NCBI RefSeq assembly: GCF_001984175.1
Contig: NZ_MTQP01000063.1
Location: forward strand, 124,001 to 188,000
Length of the DNA stretch: 64,000 nucleotides
Direction of reading: 5' to 3'
Source: Saccharothrix sp. ALI-22-I
Lineage (GTDB): Bacteria; Actinomycetota; Actinomycetes; Mycobacteriales; Pseudonocardiaceae
Shown here: piece by piece, positions 19,195 through 27,956 of the stretch
Position numbering within the stretch: position 1 is the stretch's first letter
Layout of the letters: every line of letters starts with the position of its first letter
Translations under genes and position numbers: made by a program
The notes under the pieces: model-generated
Database searches by the model: none
The model's input: only the letters and a program-made list of their open reading frames with translations
Told to the model about the DNA's origin: nothing

Positions 19195-20405
19195 GCGGGT
19201 ACTCCGGCTCGTTCTGCCATCTGCCGGACCAGTCGGCCCGGCTCTCCGTTGGTGTTGGTCAGCAGCATCCGCAGCAGGCCGTGGGCCAGAGGTCGGGAGC
19301 GGACCTCTTGCGGGGCGGTGCGTTCGGCCTGGGCGAGGGTTCGCGCGGCTTCCGGGAACTTGCCGCAGCGGGCGTTCGCCTCGGTCAGGTCGAGCAGGTG
19401 GTTGGCGCGGCGTTCCGGCGGGAGTGTGTTGAGGGCACTCAGGGGGATGGTCGCGGCGAAGCGGAGGGCGGCTTCGGCCTCGCAGAGGCGAACGAGGGCG
19501 GCGACGCGGTGGATGGCGACGTTGGCGAGGCCGAAATAGGTGTGGTGGGTTTCGTAGTGGCCGACCATGCGCTCCGCAGCTTGGTTGGCTTCCTCGTGCA
19601 TGGCCAGGGCCAGTGCGGCATCTTCCTGCTCGGCCGCGGTGATGGAGGCAGCCAGGTAGAGCATCCCGTGGAGGGAGAGCAGACTGCTCCGGTGTTTGGG
19701 CACCTCGGGACGCATCCGGTCCGACATGCCCAGGAGGGTGTCGACCGCCTCGGCGCGTTGGCGGGCGGCGGTCATGGCGCGGGCGACACTGCGGGTGGCT
19801 CGGGCCAGTGACCAGGTGTCGTCGATGGCCAGGGCTGTGTGCATGGCTCGGTCTGCTGCCAGCCAGGCGATGTCGTGGCTCTCGAACTTGAGCAGCATCG
19901 ACGATGCCAGGCGGTAGGTGGTGATGAGTACGCGGTAGGCGTCGACCAGCTCGGAGGGTGGCGTGGTCAGTGCGGCGTGCTGTGCCGCTTCCAGCAGTTT
20001 CGGCAGGTGCTGGGCGACGGTGGTGAAGTGGGATGCCGTCCAGGCGTGGTCGATGTAGTCGGCCTGGCGCGCGAGCTGGGTGAGACTGGCCGGCTTGGAC
20101 GTCTGGTCGGCGAGTCCGGGGTACCTGCCGAGTGCTGCCCGGATGGCGCTGACCTCGGCGGCGTCCACGCGGTCGAGGGCTCGGGCGGCGGCCGGTGCGT
20201 CGGTGAGCACGCTGGGGTCGACGGCCAGCGCTTCGGCGACCACCTCGATGGTCGGTATGCGAACCAGGTTGCGTTCGCCCGACTCGACCTTGTCCAGCCA
20301 GGAGGTCGAGCGGCCGATCATGTCGGCGAACTGCTTGCGGCCGAGGTTGCGGCGTAGGCGCCAGTAGCGGACGCGCTTGCCGATCTCGTCGGGTGTGTCC
20401 GGCAT
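19191..20405 (-). CDS. XRE-family regulator with long TPR-like domain
   Basis: 404 residues. The helix-turn-helix is at ~8-62 (RVRYWRLRRNLGRKQFADMIGRSTSWLDKVESGER). The remainder is helical and TPR-like (HGMLYLAASITAAEQEDAALALAMHEEA), as in peptide- or ligand-sensing actinomycete regulators. It starts 227 bp from the divergent four-gene operon and is coupled to the flavoprotein. It probably controls both sides from the intervening region. Confidence 0.9.
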   Translation of the reverse strand: MPDTPDEIGKRVRYWRLRRNLGRKQFADMIGRSTSWLDKVESGERNLVRIPTIEVVAEALAVDPSVLTDAPAAARALDRVDAAEVSAIRAALGRYPGLADQTSKPASLTQLARQADYIDHAWTASHFTTVAQHLPKLLEAAQHAALTTPPSELVDAYRVLITTYRLASSMLLKFESHDIAWLAADRAMHTALAIDDTWSLARATRSVARAMTAARQRAEAVDTLLGMSDRMRPEVPKHRSSLLSLHGMLYLAASITAAEQEDAALALAMHEEANQAAERMVGHYETHHTYFGLANVAIHRVAALVRLCEAEAALRFAATIPLSALNTLPPERRANHLLDLTEANARCGKFPEAARTLAQAERTAPQEVRSRPLAHGLLRMLLTNTNGEPGRLVRQMAERAGVPA

Positions 20406-20461
20406 GCGACCCCCTCGGCTTCGTCCGAGCTGTTGAGCGTTGAAGCCAGGGTAGCTGGCGG

Positions 20462-20490
20462 GTTGTCACACATTTTGTACAACTCGTGAC
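20462..20490. promoter_or_regulatory. Candidate operator between divergent operons
   Basis: An AT-rich island in otherwise GC-rich DNA holds nested inverted repeats: GTTGT (20462-20466) with ACAAC (20479-20483), and GTCAC (20465-20469) with GTGAC (20486-20490). It lies between the XRE gene and the four-gene operon. Binding by the XRE protein is inferred. Confidence 0.4.
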
Positions 20491-20632
20491 GCTCAGTCCT
20501 GCCTAGCTTTGACCACCGGTACTTGCGTTCGAGTGCCGTTCATCGGTGGACGGATGACAGGTGGTGAGCAGGCGTGGTGACGCCTCGAACAGGGGACGGG
20601 ATTGCTTGGCGGGAAGGCCGGTGTTGCAGGCG

Positions 20633-20992
20633 ATGACCAAGGACGAGTTGCTGTTCAACACCTGGCTCACCAGCGTCAACAGCCGCCTCGGGCGCTACAT
20701 CGTTCGTCTGATGGACGAGAGCGTTCACGTCGCTCCTACCATGATCCCCGGGCCGAATGGGGAGCCGAAGTACACCGTCGACCTGGCCGAAGTAGAAGCC
20801 GAGTTGGCTGCCGACCTCAACGAATTGGCTCAGGCCATCGCCATGAAGGCCGCAGGACAGCCGTACCTCTTGCAGGTCGGGGAGGACTCGGTCGGTTCGC
20901 CGGTCCGGCCTCTTCGACTGTCCCGCCAAGTCGTGGAGGCGCTCAGTGCCGTCCCCGTCGAAGTCGGGACGCACGACTCCGACGCGTCATGA
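20633..20992 (+). CDS. Hypothetical protein, first gene of a four-gene overlapping operon
   Basis: 119 residues from the ATG in MTKDELLFNTWLTSVNSRLGRYIVRLMDES; a GTG 12 nt upstream, after GGGAAGG, is an alternative start. No membrane segment or known motif. The protein is acidic and helical. Its stop overlaps the next ATG (ATGA). It begins the operon facing away from the XRE/flavoprotein pair. Confidence 0.65.
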   Translation: MTKDELLFNTWLTSVNSRLGRYIVRLMDESVHVAPTMIPGPNGEPKYTVDLAEVEAELAADLNELAQAIAMKAAGQPYLLQVGEDSVGSPVRPLRLSRQVVEALSAVPVEVGTHDSDAS

Positions 20993-21288
20993 CCAAGCAG
21001 AAGCAAGCTGCGGTGCCCCACACCGTCCGACTGCGTTCGAGCCTGTTCACCAAGGCAACCAAGCTCGCGGGCTTTCGCTCGGACTACGCCCTGGCCAAGG
21101 CGATGGGTATCAACCGCTCCACCATCTCCCGCGTGGTGAGCGGCGAGATTCAGCCCGGCCCTGCGTTCATCGCCGGAGCGTTGATCGCGTTCGCGCCGAT
21201 GCAGTTCGAGGATCTCTTCGAGGTCGCACCGGCAACCACCACATCCTCGTCACCCACTCCGGAAACTCCCACCAGAGAGGCAATGTAG
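20989..21288 (+). CDS. Small helix-turn-helix protein
   Basis: 99 residues. RSDYALAKAMGINRSTISRVVSGEIQPGPAFIAGAL (~27-62) is a lambda-repressor-like helix-turn-helix. The tail is Thr/Ser/Pro-rich. Overlaps of 4 nt upstream and 1 nt downstream (TAGTG) tie it into the operon. It probably autoregulates the operon or antagonises the divergent XRE regulator. Confidence 0.8.
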   Translation: MTKQKQAAVPHTVRLRSSLFTKATKLAGFRSDYALAKAMGINRSTISRVVSGEIQPGPAFIAGALIAFAPMQFEDLFEVAPATTTSSSPTPETPTREAM

Positions 21289-21413
21289 TGCCCATCAGCA
21301 CGTCGGACATCCAGCCGTCCAGTCATATGCAGGCGGCGTTGGAGTACGCCGCCCTGCTGCTGGGCGACGGGCTGGCCGACCTCATCAACAGCCTCCGGAG
21401 GACTGACGCGTGA
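21288..21413 (+). CDS. 41-residue small protein
   Basis: A GTG start overlaps the preceding TAG, with AGAGAGG 7 nt upstream. The product (PISTSDIQPSSHMQ then ALEYAALLLGDGLADLINSL) has one amphipathic helix. Its stop overlaps the next GTG. The continuous overlaps are the main argument that it is translated. Function unknown. Confidence 0.6.
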   Translation: MPISTSDIQPSSHMQAALEYAALLLGDGLADLINSLRRTDA

Positions 21414-21736
21414 GCAAACCGGCACAGGTCGAGTCGGGCTACGACACCGACGAGGAGTTCACCGAGTTCATCGGGGAGCTGGCGAGGGAGGGTGCACCGC
21501 AGCCGTTCGCCATCGTCGAGGAGTACGGCGAACGCGATTACGCCAGGGTTGCCGGGTACGGCTTGGCCTATGACGACCGCGCCGACGTCAACTCGGTCGA
21601 AGGAGACTTCCGCCTCGTGTCGGACAGCGTGGAACGTGCCTTGATGACCTTCGAGATCAGCACAGGAGATGCCGAGGTTCGACAGCTACACGTGGTCTGG
21701 CTGAACGGCTCATCGTTTACTGATCAAGTGGAGTAG
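21410..21736 (+). CDS. Hypothetical acidic protein, last gene of the four-gene operon
   Basis: 108 residues, GTG start overlapping the previous stop. Strongly acidic N-terminus (YDTDEEFTEFIGELARE), then beta-rich sequence ending VRQLHVVWLNGSSFTDQVE. No recognised domain and no membrane segment. A partner of the three upstream small proteins is likely from the gapless arrangement. Confidence 0.65.
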   Translation: MSKPAQVESGYDTDEEFTEFIGELAREGAPQPFAIVEEYGERDYARVAGYGLAYDDRADVNSVEGDFRLVSDSVERALMTFEISTGDAEVRQLHVVWLNGSSFTDQVE

Positions 21737-21781
21737 ACCGATAGTGCGGAGCGCCGGTCTTGCTCCGGCGCTCCGCGCAGT

Positions 21782-23422
21782 TCAGCCTAGGAGGCGGTGC
21801 GGCGGGAGGCGGAGTTCTACGGAGAGCTGGTCCGGGCGGGTGCTGCCCTGGTGCTGGGGCACGGCGGCGAGCAGGGTGCGCGTGTAGTCGTGCCGCGGTG
21901 CGAGCAGCACCTGTTCGACCGTGCCCTGCTCGACCAGCTCGCCCTGGTACATCACCGCCACCCGGTCGGCGATCGTCCACGCCAGACCGAGGTCGTGGGT
22001 GATGACCAGCGCGGCCAGGTCCAGTTCGCGGCGCAGTCGCAGCAGCAGCGCGAGGATCTCGCCGCGTACCGACGCGTCCAGCGACGCCACCGGCTCGTCG
22101 GCGATCAGCAGCCGCGGACCCAGCGCCAGCGCGCCGGCGATCACGACGCGTTGGCGTTGCCCGCCGGACAGTTCGTGCGGCAGGGACGGGAAGAACCGTT
22201 CCGGTGGTCGCAGCTCGGCGTGGGACAGCGCCTCGGCGACCTGGGTGGGTTCGTCGCCTGCGATGCGGTGGATGCGCAGGCCCTCGGCGACGGCCTCGTA
22301 CACCGAGTGGCGTGGGTTGAGCGCGCTCGTCGGGTCCTGCAGCACCAGTTGCACCTGGCGGCGGTAGGCGCGCAGGCCGGATGCCGAGCGGGGGAGTTCG
22401 GCGCCTTCGAACAGCACCCGGCCGGCGGTGGGGCGTTGCAGGCCGAGCAGGGTGCGGGCGAGGGTGGTTTTGCCCGAACCGGACTGGCCGACCAGGGCGA
22501 CGATCTCGCCCGCCCGCACCTCCAGGTCCACGCCGGCCACGGCGGTCGTCGTGCCGTAGTCCACGCGTACGCCCTCGGCGCGCAGCAACACCGGACCGGT
22601 CGAAGTGTCGGAAGCGGTGACGTGTCGGGACGCCGGGTCACCGACGGTCGGGAACGCCGCCGCCAACGTCTGGGTGTGCGGGTGGGTCGGCGCGGCGATC
22701 ACCTGCCGTGCCGGGCCCTCCTCCACGATCTGGCCGTGCTGCATCACGGCCAGGCGGTCGCAGGTGGAGGCCAGCACGGACAGGTCGTGGCTGATCATCA
22801 CCAACCCGATGTCGCGTTCGGACACCAGCCGCTTGAGCAGGTCCAGCACCTGCGCCTGCACCACCACGTCCAGCGCCGTGGTCGGCTCGTCCGCGATGAC
22901 CAGCCGCGGCTCGCACGCCAACGCCATCGCGATCATCACCCGTTGCTTCTGCCCACCGGACAGTTCGTGCGGGTAGGCGCGGGCCGTGCGCGCGGGGAGT
23001 TCGACCTGGTCCAGCAGCGCCGATACCGAAGACGACACCGAGGACGACGACGCCGAGCCGGTCACGCCGTGCAGTCGCATCGGCTCGGCGATCTGCTCGC
23101 CCACCCGGTGCACTGGGTTCAACGCGTGCATCGCGCCCTGGAACACCACCGACGCCGCCGCCCACCGCACCGCGCGCAGCCGGCCCCACGACATGCCCCG
23201 CACGTCCTCGCCGTCGAGCAGCACCTGCCCTTCGACGCGGGCGTCGCGCGGCAGCAGCCGCAGCACCGACATGGCCACGGTCGACTTGCCGCACCCCGAC
23301 TCCCCCGCCAACCCCAGCGTCTCCCCGGCCTCCAGACCGAGCGAGACCGACCGCACGGCCGTCACCTCGCCGCGCGCGCCCCGGTAGTGCACGCTCAGGT
23401 CCCGCAGCTCCAACAGGTTCAC
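21782..23422 (-). CDS. Peptide ABC transporter, fused DppD-DppF ATPase
   Basis: 546 residues with two complete nucleotide-binding domains. The first has GESGCGKST and LSGGQKQR; the second has GQSGSGKTT and LSGGQRQR. Each has a Walker B (VIADEPTTALD, LIADEPVASLD) and an H-loop (SHDL, THDL). These are normally two subunits of dipeptide importers. The GTG overlaps the DppC stop (GTGA). A Ser-rich linker (ASSSSVSSSVS) lies inside the first domain. Confidence 0.95.
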   Translation of the reverse strand: MNLLELRDLSVHYRGARGEVTAVRSVSLGLEAGETLGLAGESGCGKSTVAMSVLRLLPRDARVEGQVLLDGEDVRGMSWGRLRAVRWAAASVVFQGAMHALNPVHRVGEQIAEPMRLHGVTGSASSSSVSSSVSALLDQVELPARTARAYPHELSGGQKQRVMIAMALACEPRLVIADEPTTALDVVVQAQVLDLLKRLVSERDIGLVMISHDLSVLASTCDRLAVMQHGQIVEEGPARQVIAAPTHPHTQTLAAAFPTVGDPASRHVTASDTSTGPVLLRAEGVRVDYGTTTAVAGVDLEVRAGEIVALVGQSGSGKTTLARTLLGLQRPTAGRVLFEGAELPRSASGLRAYRRQVQLVLQDPTSALNPRHSVYEAVAEGLRIHRIAGDEPTQVAEALSHAELRPPERFFPSLPHELSGGQRQRVVIAGALALGPRLLIADEPVASLDASVRGEILALLLRLRRELDLAALVITHDLGLAWTIADRVAVMYQGELVEQGTVEQVLLAPRHDYTRTLLAAVPQHQGSTRPDQLSVELRLPPHRLLG

Positions 23423-24303
23423 CGCTCCCCCTTCAGCCGCGGGTTGAGCACCGTCTCCAGCGCCCGCCCGCACAGCGTGAACGCCAGCACCACGCACACC
23501 ACACCCAGTCCCGGCGGCACCAGGAACCACCACGCCCGCTGCGACACCGCGCCGTGCACGTTCGCCGCGTGCAGCAGCGACCCCCACGACACCCGCGTCG
23601 GATCGCCCAATCCCAGGAACGACAGCGTCGACTCCAGCACGATCGCGCTGGCCACCGTCAACGTCGTGTTCACGAACACCAGCGGCAGCACCGCGGGCAG
23701 CACGTGCCGGCCGATCACGTGCCCGTGCCCGCCGCCCAGGGCCTGGGCACGCTCGATGAACGGCCGCGCCTCCACCGCCAGCGTCTGCGCCCGCACCAGC
23801 CGCGCCGTCGCGGGCCACGCCGTCACGCCGATCGCCAGCACGATCGTGCCCAGACCGCGCGGCAGCACGGTCGACAGCGCGATCGCCAGCACCATCGACG
23901 GCAGCACCAGGAAGAAGTCGGTGAACCGCATCAGCACCGCCGACGCCCACCCGCCGAAGTGCGCCGCCGCGATCCCGACGACGGTACCGATCAGCACCGA
24001 CAACACCGTGGCCGCGAGCCCCACGACCAGCGAGACCCGGGTGCCCCACCAGGTCAGCAGCAGCACCGAACGCCCGTTGTGGTCGGTCCCCAGCCAGTAC
24101 TCCGCCGACGGCGGCTGCCACGGCCGGGCCGTCGCCCGCGTCACGTCCAGCCCCGACACGTCGGTCACCAGCGGCGCCAGCAGCGCCAGCAGCGTGATCA
24201 CGGCCAACCCGATCAGCCCGGCCAGCCCGCCGCGCCGGGCGGCGAACTCCCGCCACGTCGCCCGCGCCGCCGCCCGGCGCCGCTGCCACACGATCGCCGT
24301 CAC
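23419..24303 (-). CDS. Peptide ABC transporter permease, DppC type
   Basis: 294 residues with about six membrane segments. The N-terminal leader and GTDHNGRSVLLLTWWGTRVSL are typical of DppC/OppC, and the EAA loop is at FIERAQALGGGHGHVIGRHVLP. The GTG start overlaps the upstream DppB stop by 4 nt. Confidence 0.95.
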   Translation of the reverse strand: MTAIVWQRRRAAARATWREFAARRGGLAGLIGLAVITLLALLAPLVTDVSGLDVTRATARPWQPPSAEYWLGTDHNGRSVLLLTWWGTRVSLVVGLAATVLSVLIGTVVGIAAAHFGGWASAVLMRFTDFFLVLPSMVLAIALSTVLPRGLGTIVLAIGVTAWPATARLVRAQTLAVEARPFIERAQALGGGHGHVIGRHVLPAVLPLVFVNTTLTVASAIVLESTLSFLGLGDPTRVSWGSLLHAANVHGAVSQRAWWFLVPPGLGVVCVVLAFTLCGRALETVLNPRLKGER

Positions 24304-25256
24304 GACGCACGCACCCTCGGGTCCAGGACCCGGTACAGCAGGTCCGCGAACACGTTCATGCTGATCACCGCGCCCGACAGCAGCACGAACGTGCCCTGCA
24401 ACAGCGGCAGGTCCGGACCGGTCAGCGCCTCGTAGGTGAGCAGCCCCAACCCGGGCCAGGAGAACACCGTCTCCACCGTGATCGCGCCCGACACCACCAG
24501 CCCCAGGTGCAGGAACACCAGCGTCACGGTCGGCAGCAGCGCGTTGGGCACCGCGTGCCGACGCCGCACCAGGTCGTCGCGCAACCCCTTGGCGCGCGCC
24601 GTGGTCAGGTAGTCCGCGTGCATCTCCTCCAGCAGCGAGGACCGCATCACCAGCAGGTACTGCGCGTAGACCACCGCGATGAGGGTCAGGCACGGCAGCA
24701 CCATGTGGTGGGCCACGTCCAGCGCCTGGGACAGGAAGTCCGGCGGCGTGTCGGGGTAGCGCATGCCGCCGCTGGGGAACAGGTTCCCGGTCGCCAGCGA
24801 CAGCAGCATGCCCAGCCAGAACGTGGGCATCGCCCACTGCGCCAGCGCCAGCCCGGTGGAGATCCGGTCCGACCGCGATCCGCGCCGCCACGCGCCCCGG
24901 ATGCCCAGCCACAGCCCGAGCGCGACGGCCAGCACGGTCGAGGTGCCCACCAGCAGCACCGTCGGCCACAGCCGTTCGCCGATCAGCTCCGCCACCGGTC
25001 GGTTGTAGACGTGGGACGTGCCCAGGTCGCCGCGCAGGACCGCGGTCAGGTAGTCCACGAACTGCTCCGGCAGCGGCTTGTCCACGCCCAGCCGCACGCG
25101 CAGCTCGGCGAGCTGGTCGCCGGTCACCGGCCGGCCCCTGGTCATGGCCACCACCGGGTCGCCGGGGATCACCCGGAACAGCACGAACCCCAGCGCCACC
25201 ACGAACAGCAGGCTGACCAGCGCGCCGCCGAGCTTGCCGGCCAGGTGCCGGATCAC
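24300..25256 (-). CDS. Peptide ABC transporter permease, DppB type
   Basis: 318 residues with about six membrane segments. RVIPGDPVVAM near the N-terminus and the EAA loop DYLTTARAKGLRDDLVRRRHAVPNA mark the DppB/OppB family. It overlaps the substrate-binding gene by 4 nt and pairs with DppC. Confidence 0.95.
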   Translation of the reverse strand: MIRHLAGKLGGALVSLLFVVALGFVLFRVIPGDPVVAMTRGRPVTGDQLAELRVRLGVDKPLPEQFVDYLTAVLRGDLGTSHVYNRPVAELIGERLWPTVLLVGTSTVLAVALGLWLGIRGAWRRGSRSDRISTGLALAQWAMPTFWLGMLLSLATGNLFPSGGMRYPDTPPDFLSQALDVAHHMVLPCLTLIAVVYAQYLLVMRSSLLEEMHADYLTTARAKGLRDDLVRRRHAVPNALLPTVTLVFLHLGLVVSGAITVETVFSWPGLGLLTYEALTGPDLPLLQGTFVLLSGAVISMNVFADLLYRVLDPRVRAS

Positions 25257-27034
25257 TCGCGTTCCTCCGCGCGCAGACCACGCCGACGCCCCATCAGCCA
25301 CGCGCCGCCGACGAGCACGACCAGTGCGCCGCCGACCACACCCACCACCGTGCCGGTGTTCGACCCGGTCGGCTGCGCGGCCGCCGCGACCGGCGTCGCG
25401 CCGTAGTACCCCCACACGCCGTTCTGGGCCATGATCACGCCGCCGGGGTCGGGCTGCACCGGGAACGAGGCGAACTTGTCGCTGCGGTAGGCCTCCAGCG
25501 CGTTGTCGTAGCCCAGGACCACCGCCGGGACCTGGTCGTAGAACCGCTGCTGCATCCGCTGGACCAGCTCCTGCCGCTTGGCCGGGTCGAACTCCGCGCG
25601 CTGCTGCGCGTAGAGGGCGTCGTACTCGGCGTCGCAGAAGAAGGTGTCGGTGGTGCCGCCCTTGCCGTCGGCGTTGGGCCGCTGCCCGCAGGTGTGCAGG
25701 GACAGGATGAAGTCCGGGTCGGGGTTGGTGCCCCAGCCGGAGAACTGCAGGTCGAACATGCCGCCGGTGCCTGCCTCGTTGAGCTGGTTGTCGGAGACGA
25801 TCTGCACGTCCACCACGATGCCGAGGTCGGCCAGCGACCGCTTGACGAACTCGCCCGCCTGCTCGTCGTAGGCACGGCTGGCGTGCCCGAGCAGCCGCAG
25901 TTCCATCCGCCTGCCCTCCGGCGAGACGCGGATGCCGTCGGCGCCGCGCGCGTACCCGGCCCGGTCGAGGTCGGTGTTCGCGGCGGCCGGGTCGTAGGGG
26001 TGCGGCTGCGCGGGGGTGAGGTGGAAGGCGGTGAACACCGGCGGGATGGGGCCGGTGCCGCGCTGGGCGTAGCCGCCGTTGACCTTCTCGATGATCGCGT
26101 CGAGGTCCAGCGACTTGGCGATCGCCCGGCGCACCACGACGTCCTTGAGCGCGGGGTGCCCGTCGCCGATCGGCTCGCCGGTGCGGGTCGCCGCACCGGA
26201 GTTGATCACGATCTCGTTGAAGCGGCGGCCCTGCGCCTGGTTGCGGGTGATGCCGGGCTTGTCCCGCAGCGAGTCGAACTGCGCCGGGCCCATCCGGTTG
26301 ACCAGGTCGACCTCGCCCTTGTTCAACGCCTGCACCGCGGCGTCCACGGTCTTGTAGTAGGTGAAGGTCAGCTCGTCGTACTTCGGCGCGCCGCGCCAGT
26401 AGTCCTTGTTCGCTTTGAGCCGGATGAACTCGTTGGCCCGGTACTCGGTGAGCACGAACGGCCCGCTGCCCACCACGGGTGTCCGGTCGTTGGTGTACGC
26501 GCCGATGTCGGTGACCTGCGACCACACGTGCTCGGGCACGATCGGCACGTCCAGCGCGAGCATGGTGGCCTGCGGCTGCCTGGTCTTGATCACCAGCGTG
26601 CGGTCGTCGGTCGCGGTGACGGACTCGAAGTCGGCGGTGAAGCTGCCGTTGGCCGTGGCGGCGACCTCGTCGCGCATCATCAGCTCGTAGGTGAACGCCG
26701 CGTCCTTGGCGGTGATCGGCCGCCCGTCGGACCACTTCTTGCCCTCGGGCACGTGGAAGGTCCACGTCAGCCGGTCGGGGGAGGTCTCCCACGTGTCGGC
26801 CAGGCCCTCCACCGGGCGCTGGTCGGTGACGTCGTAGGCGCTCAGGTAGTCGTACATCAGCCGGCCGACCTCGGTGCCCGCCTGGAAGACCGACAGGAAC
26901 GGGTTGAGCGAGTCGACCTGCTGGGTGATCGCCACCCGCAGTGCCACCGTCTGCTGCGCGGGTGCAGGTGTCGGCGTCAGCAGTACCACCGATGCCATCG
27001 CCGCCGTGACCGCACCGAACCGTCTGATACCCAC
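25253..27034 (-). CDS. Peptide-binding protein of ABC transporter, membrane-anchored at its C-terminus
   Basis: 593 residues, family SBP_bac_5. The start is the GTG 8 nt after GAAGGAGG. A signal peptide ends near APAQQ but has no lipobox Cys. The binding domain covers most of the protein (VDSLNPFL, LADTWETSPDRLTWTFHVPEGKKWSDG). The last 35 residues form one hydrophobic helix followed by RRRGLRAEERE, a membrane anchor replacing the usual lipid. It heads the transporter operon. Confidence 0.95.
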   Translation of the reverse strand: MGIRRFGAVTAAMASVVLLTPTPAPAQQTVALRVAITQQVDSLNPFLSVFQAGTEVGRLMYDYLSAYDVTDQRPVEGLADTWETSPDRLTWTFHVPEGKKWSDGRPITAKDAAFTYELMMRDEVAATANGSFTADFESVTATDDRTLVIKTRQPQATMLALDVPIVPEHVWSQVTDIGAYTNDRTPVVGSGPFVLTEYRANEFIRLKANKDYWRGAPKYDELTFTYYKTVDAAVQALNKGEVDLVNRMGPAQFDSLRDKPGITRNQAQGRRFNEIVINSGAATRTGEPIGDGHPALKDVVVRRAIAKSLDLDAIIEKVNGGYAQRGTGPIPPVFTAFHLTPAQPHPYDPAAANTDLDRAGYARGADGIRVSPEGRRMELRLLGHASRAYDEQAGEFVKRSLADLGIVVDVQIVSDNQLNEAGTGGMFDLQFSGWGTNPDPDFILSLHTCGQRPNADGKGGTTDTFFCDAEYDALYAQQRAEFDPAKRQELVQRMQQRFYDQVPAVVLGYDNALEAYRSDKFASFPVQPDPGGVIMAQNGVWGYYGATPVAAAAQPTGSNTGTVVGVVGGALVVLVGGAWLMGRRRGLRAEERE

Positions 27035-27128
27035 AGTGACCGCCTCCTTCCCCTGAGTGGAAGTCAAGAAATAACCACTACGGTGACGTGCGCGTCAAGA
27101 ATCGACAATCACTCGGTACGGTAACGTC

Positions 27129-27956
27129 ATGCGGATCTTGATCTCGGCGGACATGGAAGGCGCGACGGGGGTCACCTGGACCGCCGACGTCGTCCCGCAG
27201 ACCGAGCAGTGGCAGCGGTTCCGCCGGCTGTTCACCGGTGACGTCAACGCCTGCGTCGCCGGCGCCCACGCCGGCGGCGCGACCGACCTGCTGGTCAACG
27301 AGGCCCACTCGTCGCAGCGCAACCTCCTGCTGGAGGACCTGGACCCCCGGGCCCGGCTGCTCACCGGACGGCACAAACCGTTGTCGATGATGCAGGGCAT
27401 CGACTCCGGCGTGGACGGCGTGGTGTTCCTCGGCTACCACGCCGGCGCCGGCCAGGAGGGCGTCCTCGCGCACACCTACCTGGAGAACTCCATCACCGGT
27501 GTGTGGCTGGACGGCGTCCCCGCGAGCGAAGGCAGGCTCAACGCCGCCCTGGCCGCCGAGCACGGCGTCCCCGTGCTGCTGGTCACCGGCGACGACAAGG
27601 CCTGCGACGACGCCCGCGACTACGCGCCCGACGCGCAACTCGTCGTCGTGAAGGAGTGCGTCAGCCGCTACGCCGCGGTCTGCTCACCGCCCGCCGTCAC
27701 CTCCGAACTGATCGCCTCCGCCGCCGAAACCGCCATGAACCGGGCCGGTCGCGTGCCTGCCGAAGTCGCCGAACACCGGGTCGAAGTCGAGTTCGACGCC
27801 ACCCACCTGGCCGCCGCCGCGGCGGTGGTCCCTACGGTGGTGCAGATCGGAGCACGCCGGGTCGGGTTCGACGCCGCATCCATGACCCTGGCGATGCAGG
27901 CGTTCAAGGTCGTCACCGCCATCGCGGCGGGCGCGGTGGAGGGCATTTATGGCTGA
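27129..27956 (+). CDS. D-aminopeptidase, family M55 (DppA type)
   Basis: 275 residues. Metal ligands known from Bacillus DppA are all in place: Asp8 and Glu10 (SADMEG), His60 (NEAHSS), His104 (GYHAGAG) and Glu134. His115 matches the proposed catalytic His. The enzyme cleaves D-Ala-D-Ala and related D-peptides. The ATG lies six nt after a TACGGT-like -10 box with no ribosome-binding site, so the mRNA may be leaderless. It is divergent from the transporter and overlaps the next gene. Confidence 0.95.
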   Translation: MRILISADMEGATGVTWTADVVPQTEQWQRFRRLFTGDVNACVAGAHAGGATDLLVNEAHSSQRNLLLEDLDPRARLLTGRHKPLSMMQGIDSGVDGVVFLGYHAGAGQEGVLAHTYLENSITGVWLDGVPASEGRLNAALAAEHGVPVLLVTGDDKACDDARDYAPDAQLVVVKECVSRYAAVCSPPAVTSELIASAAETAMNRAGRVPAEVAEHRVEVEFDATHLAAAAAVVPTVVQIGARRVGFDAASMTLAMQAFKVVTAIAAGAVEGIYG

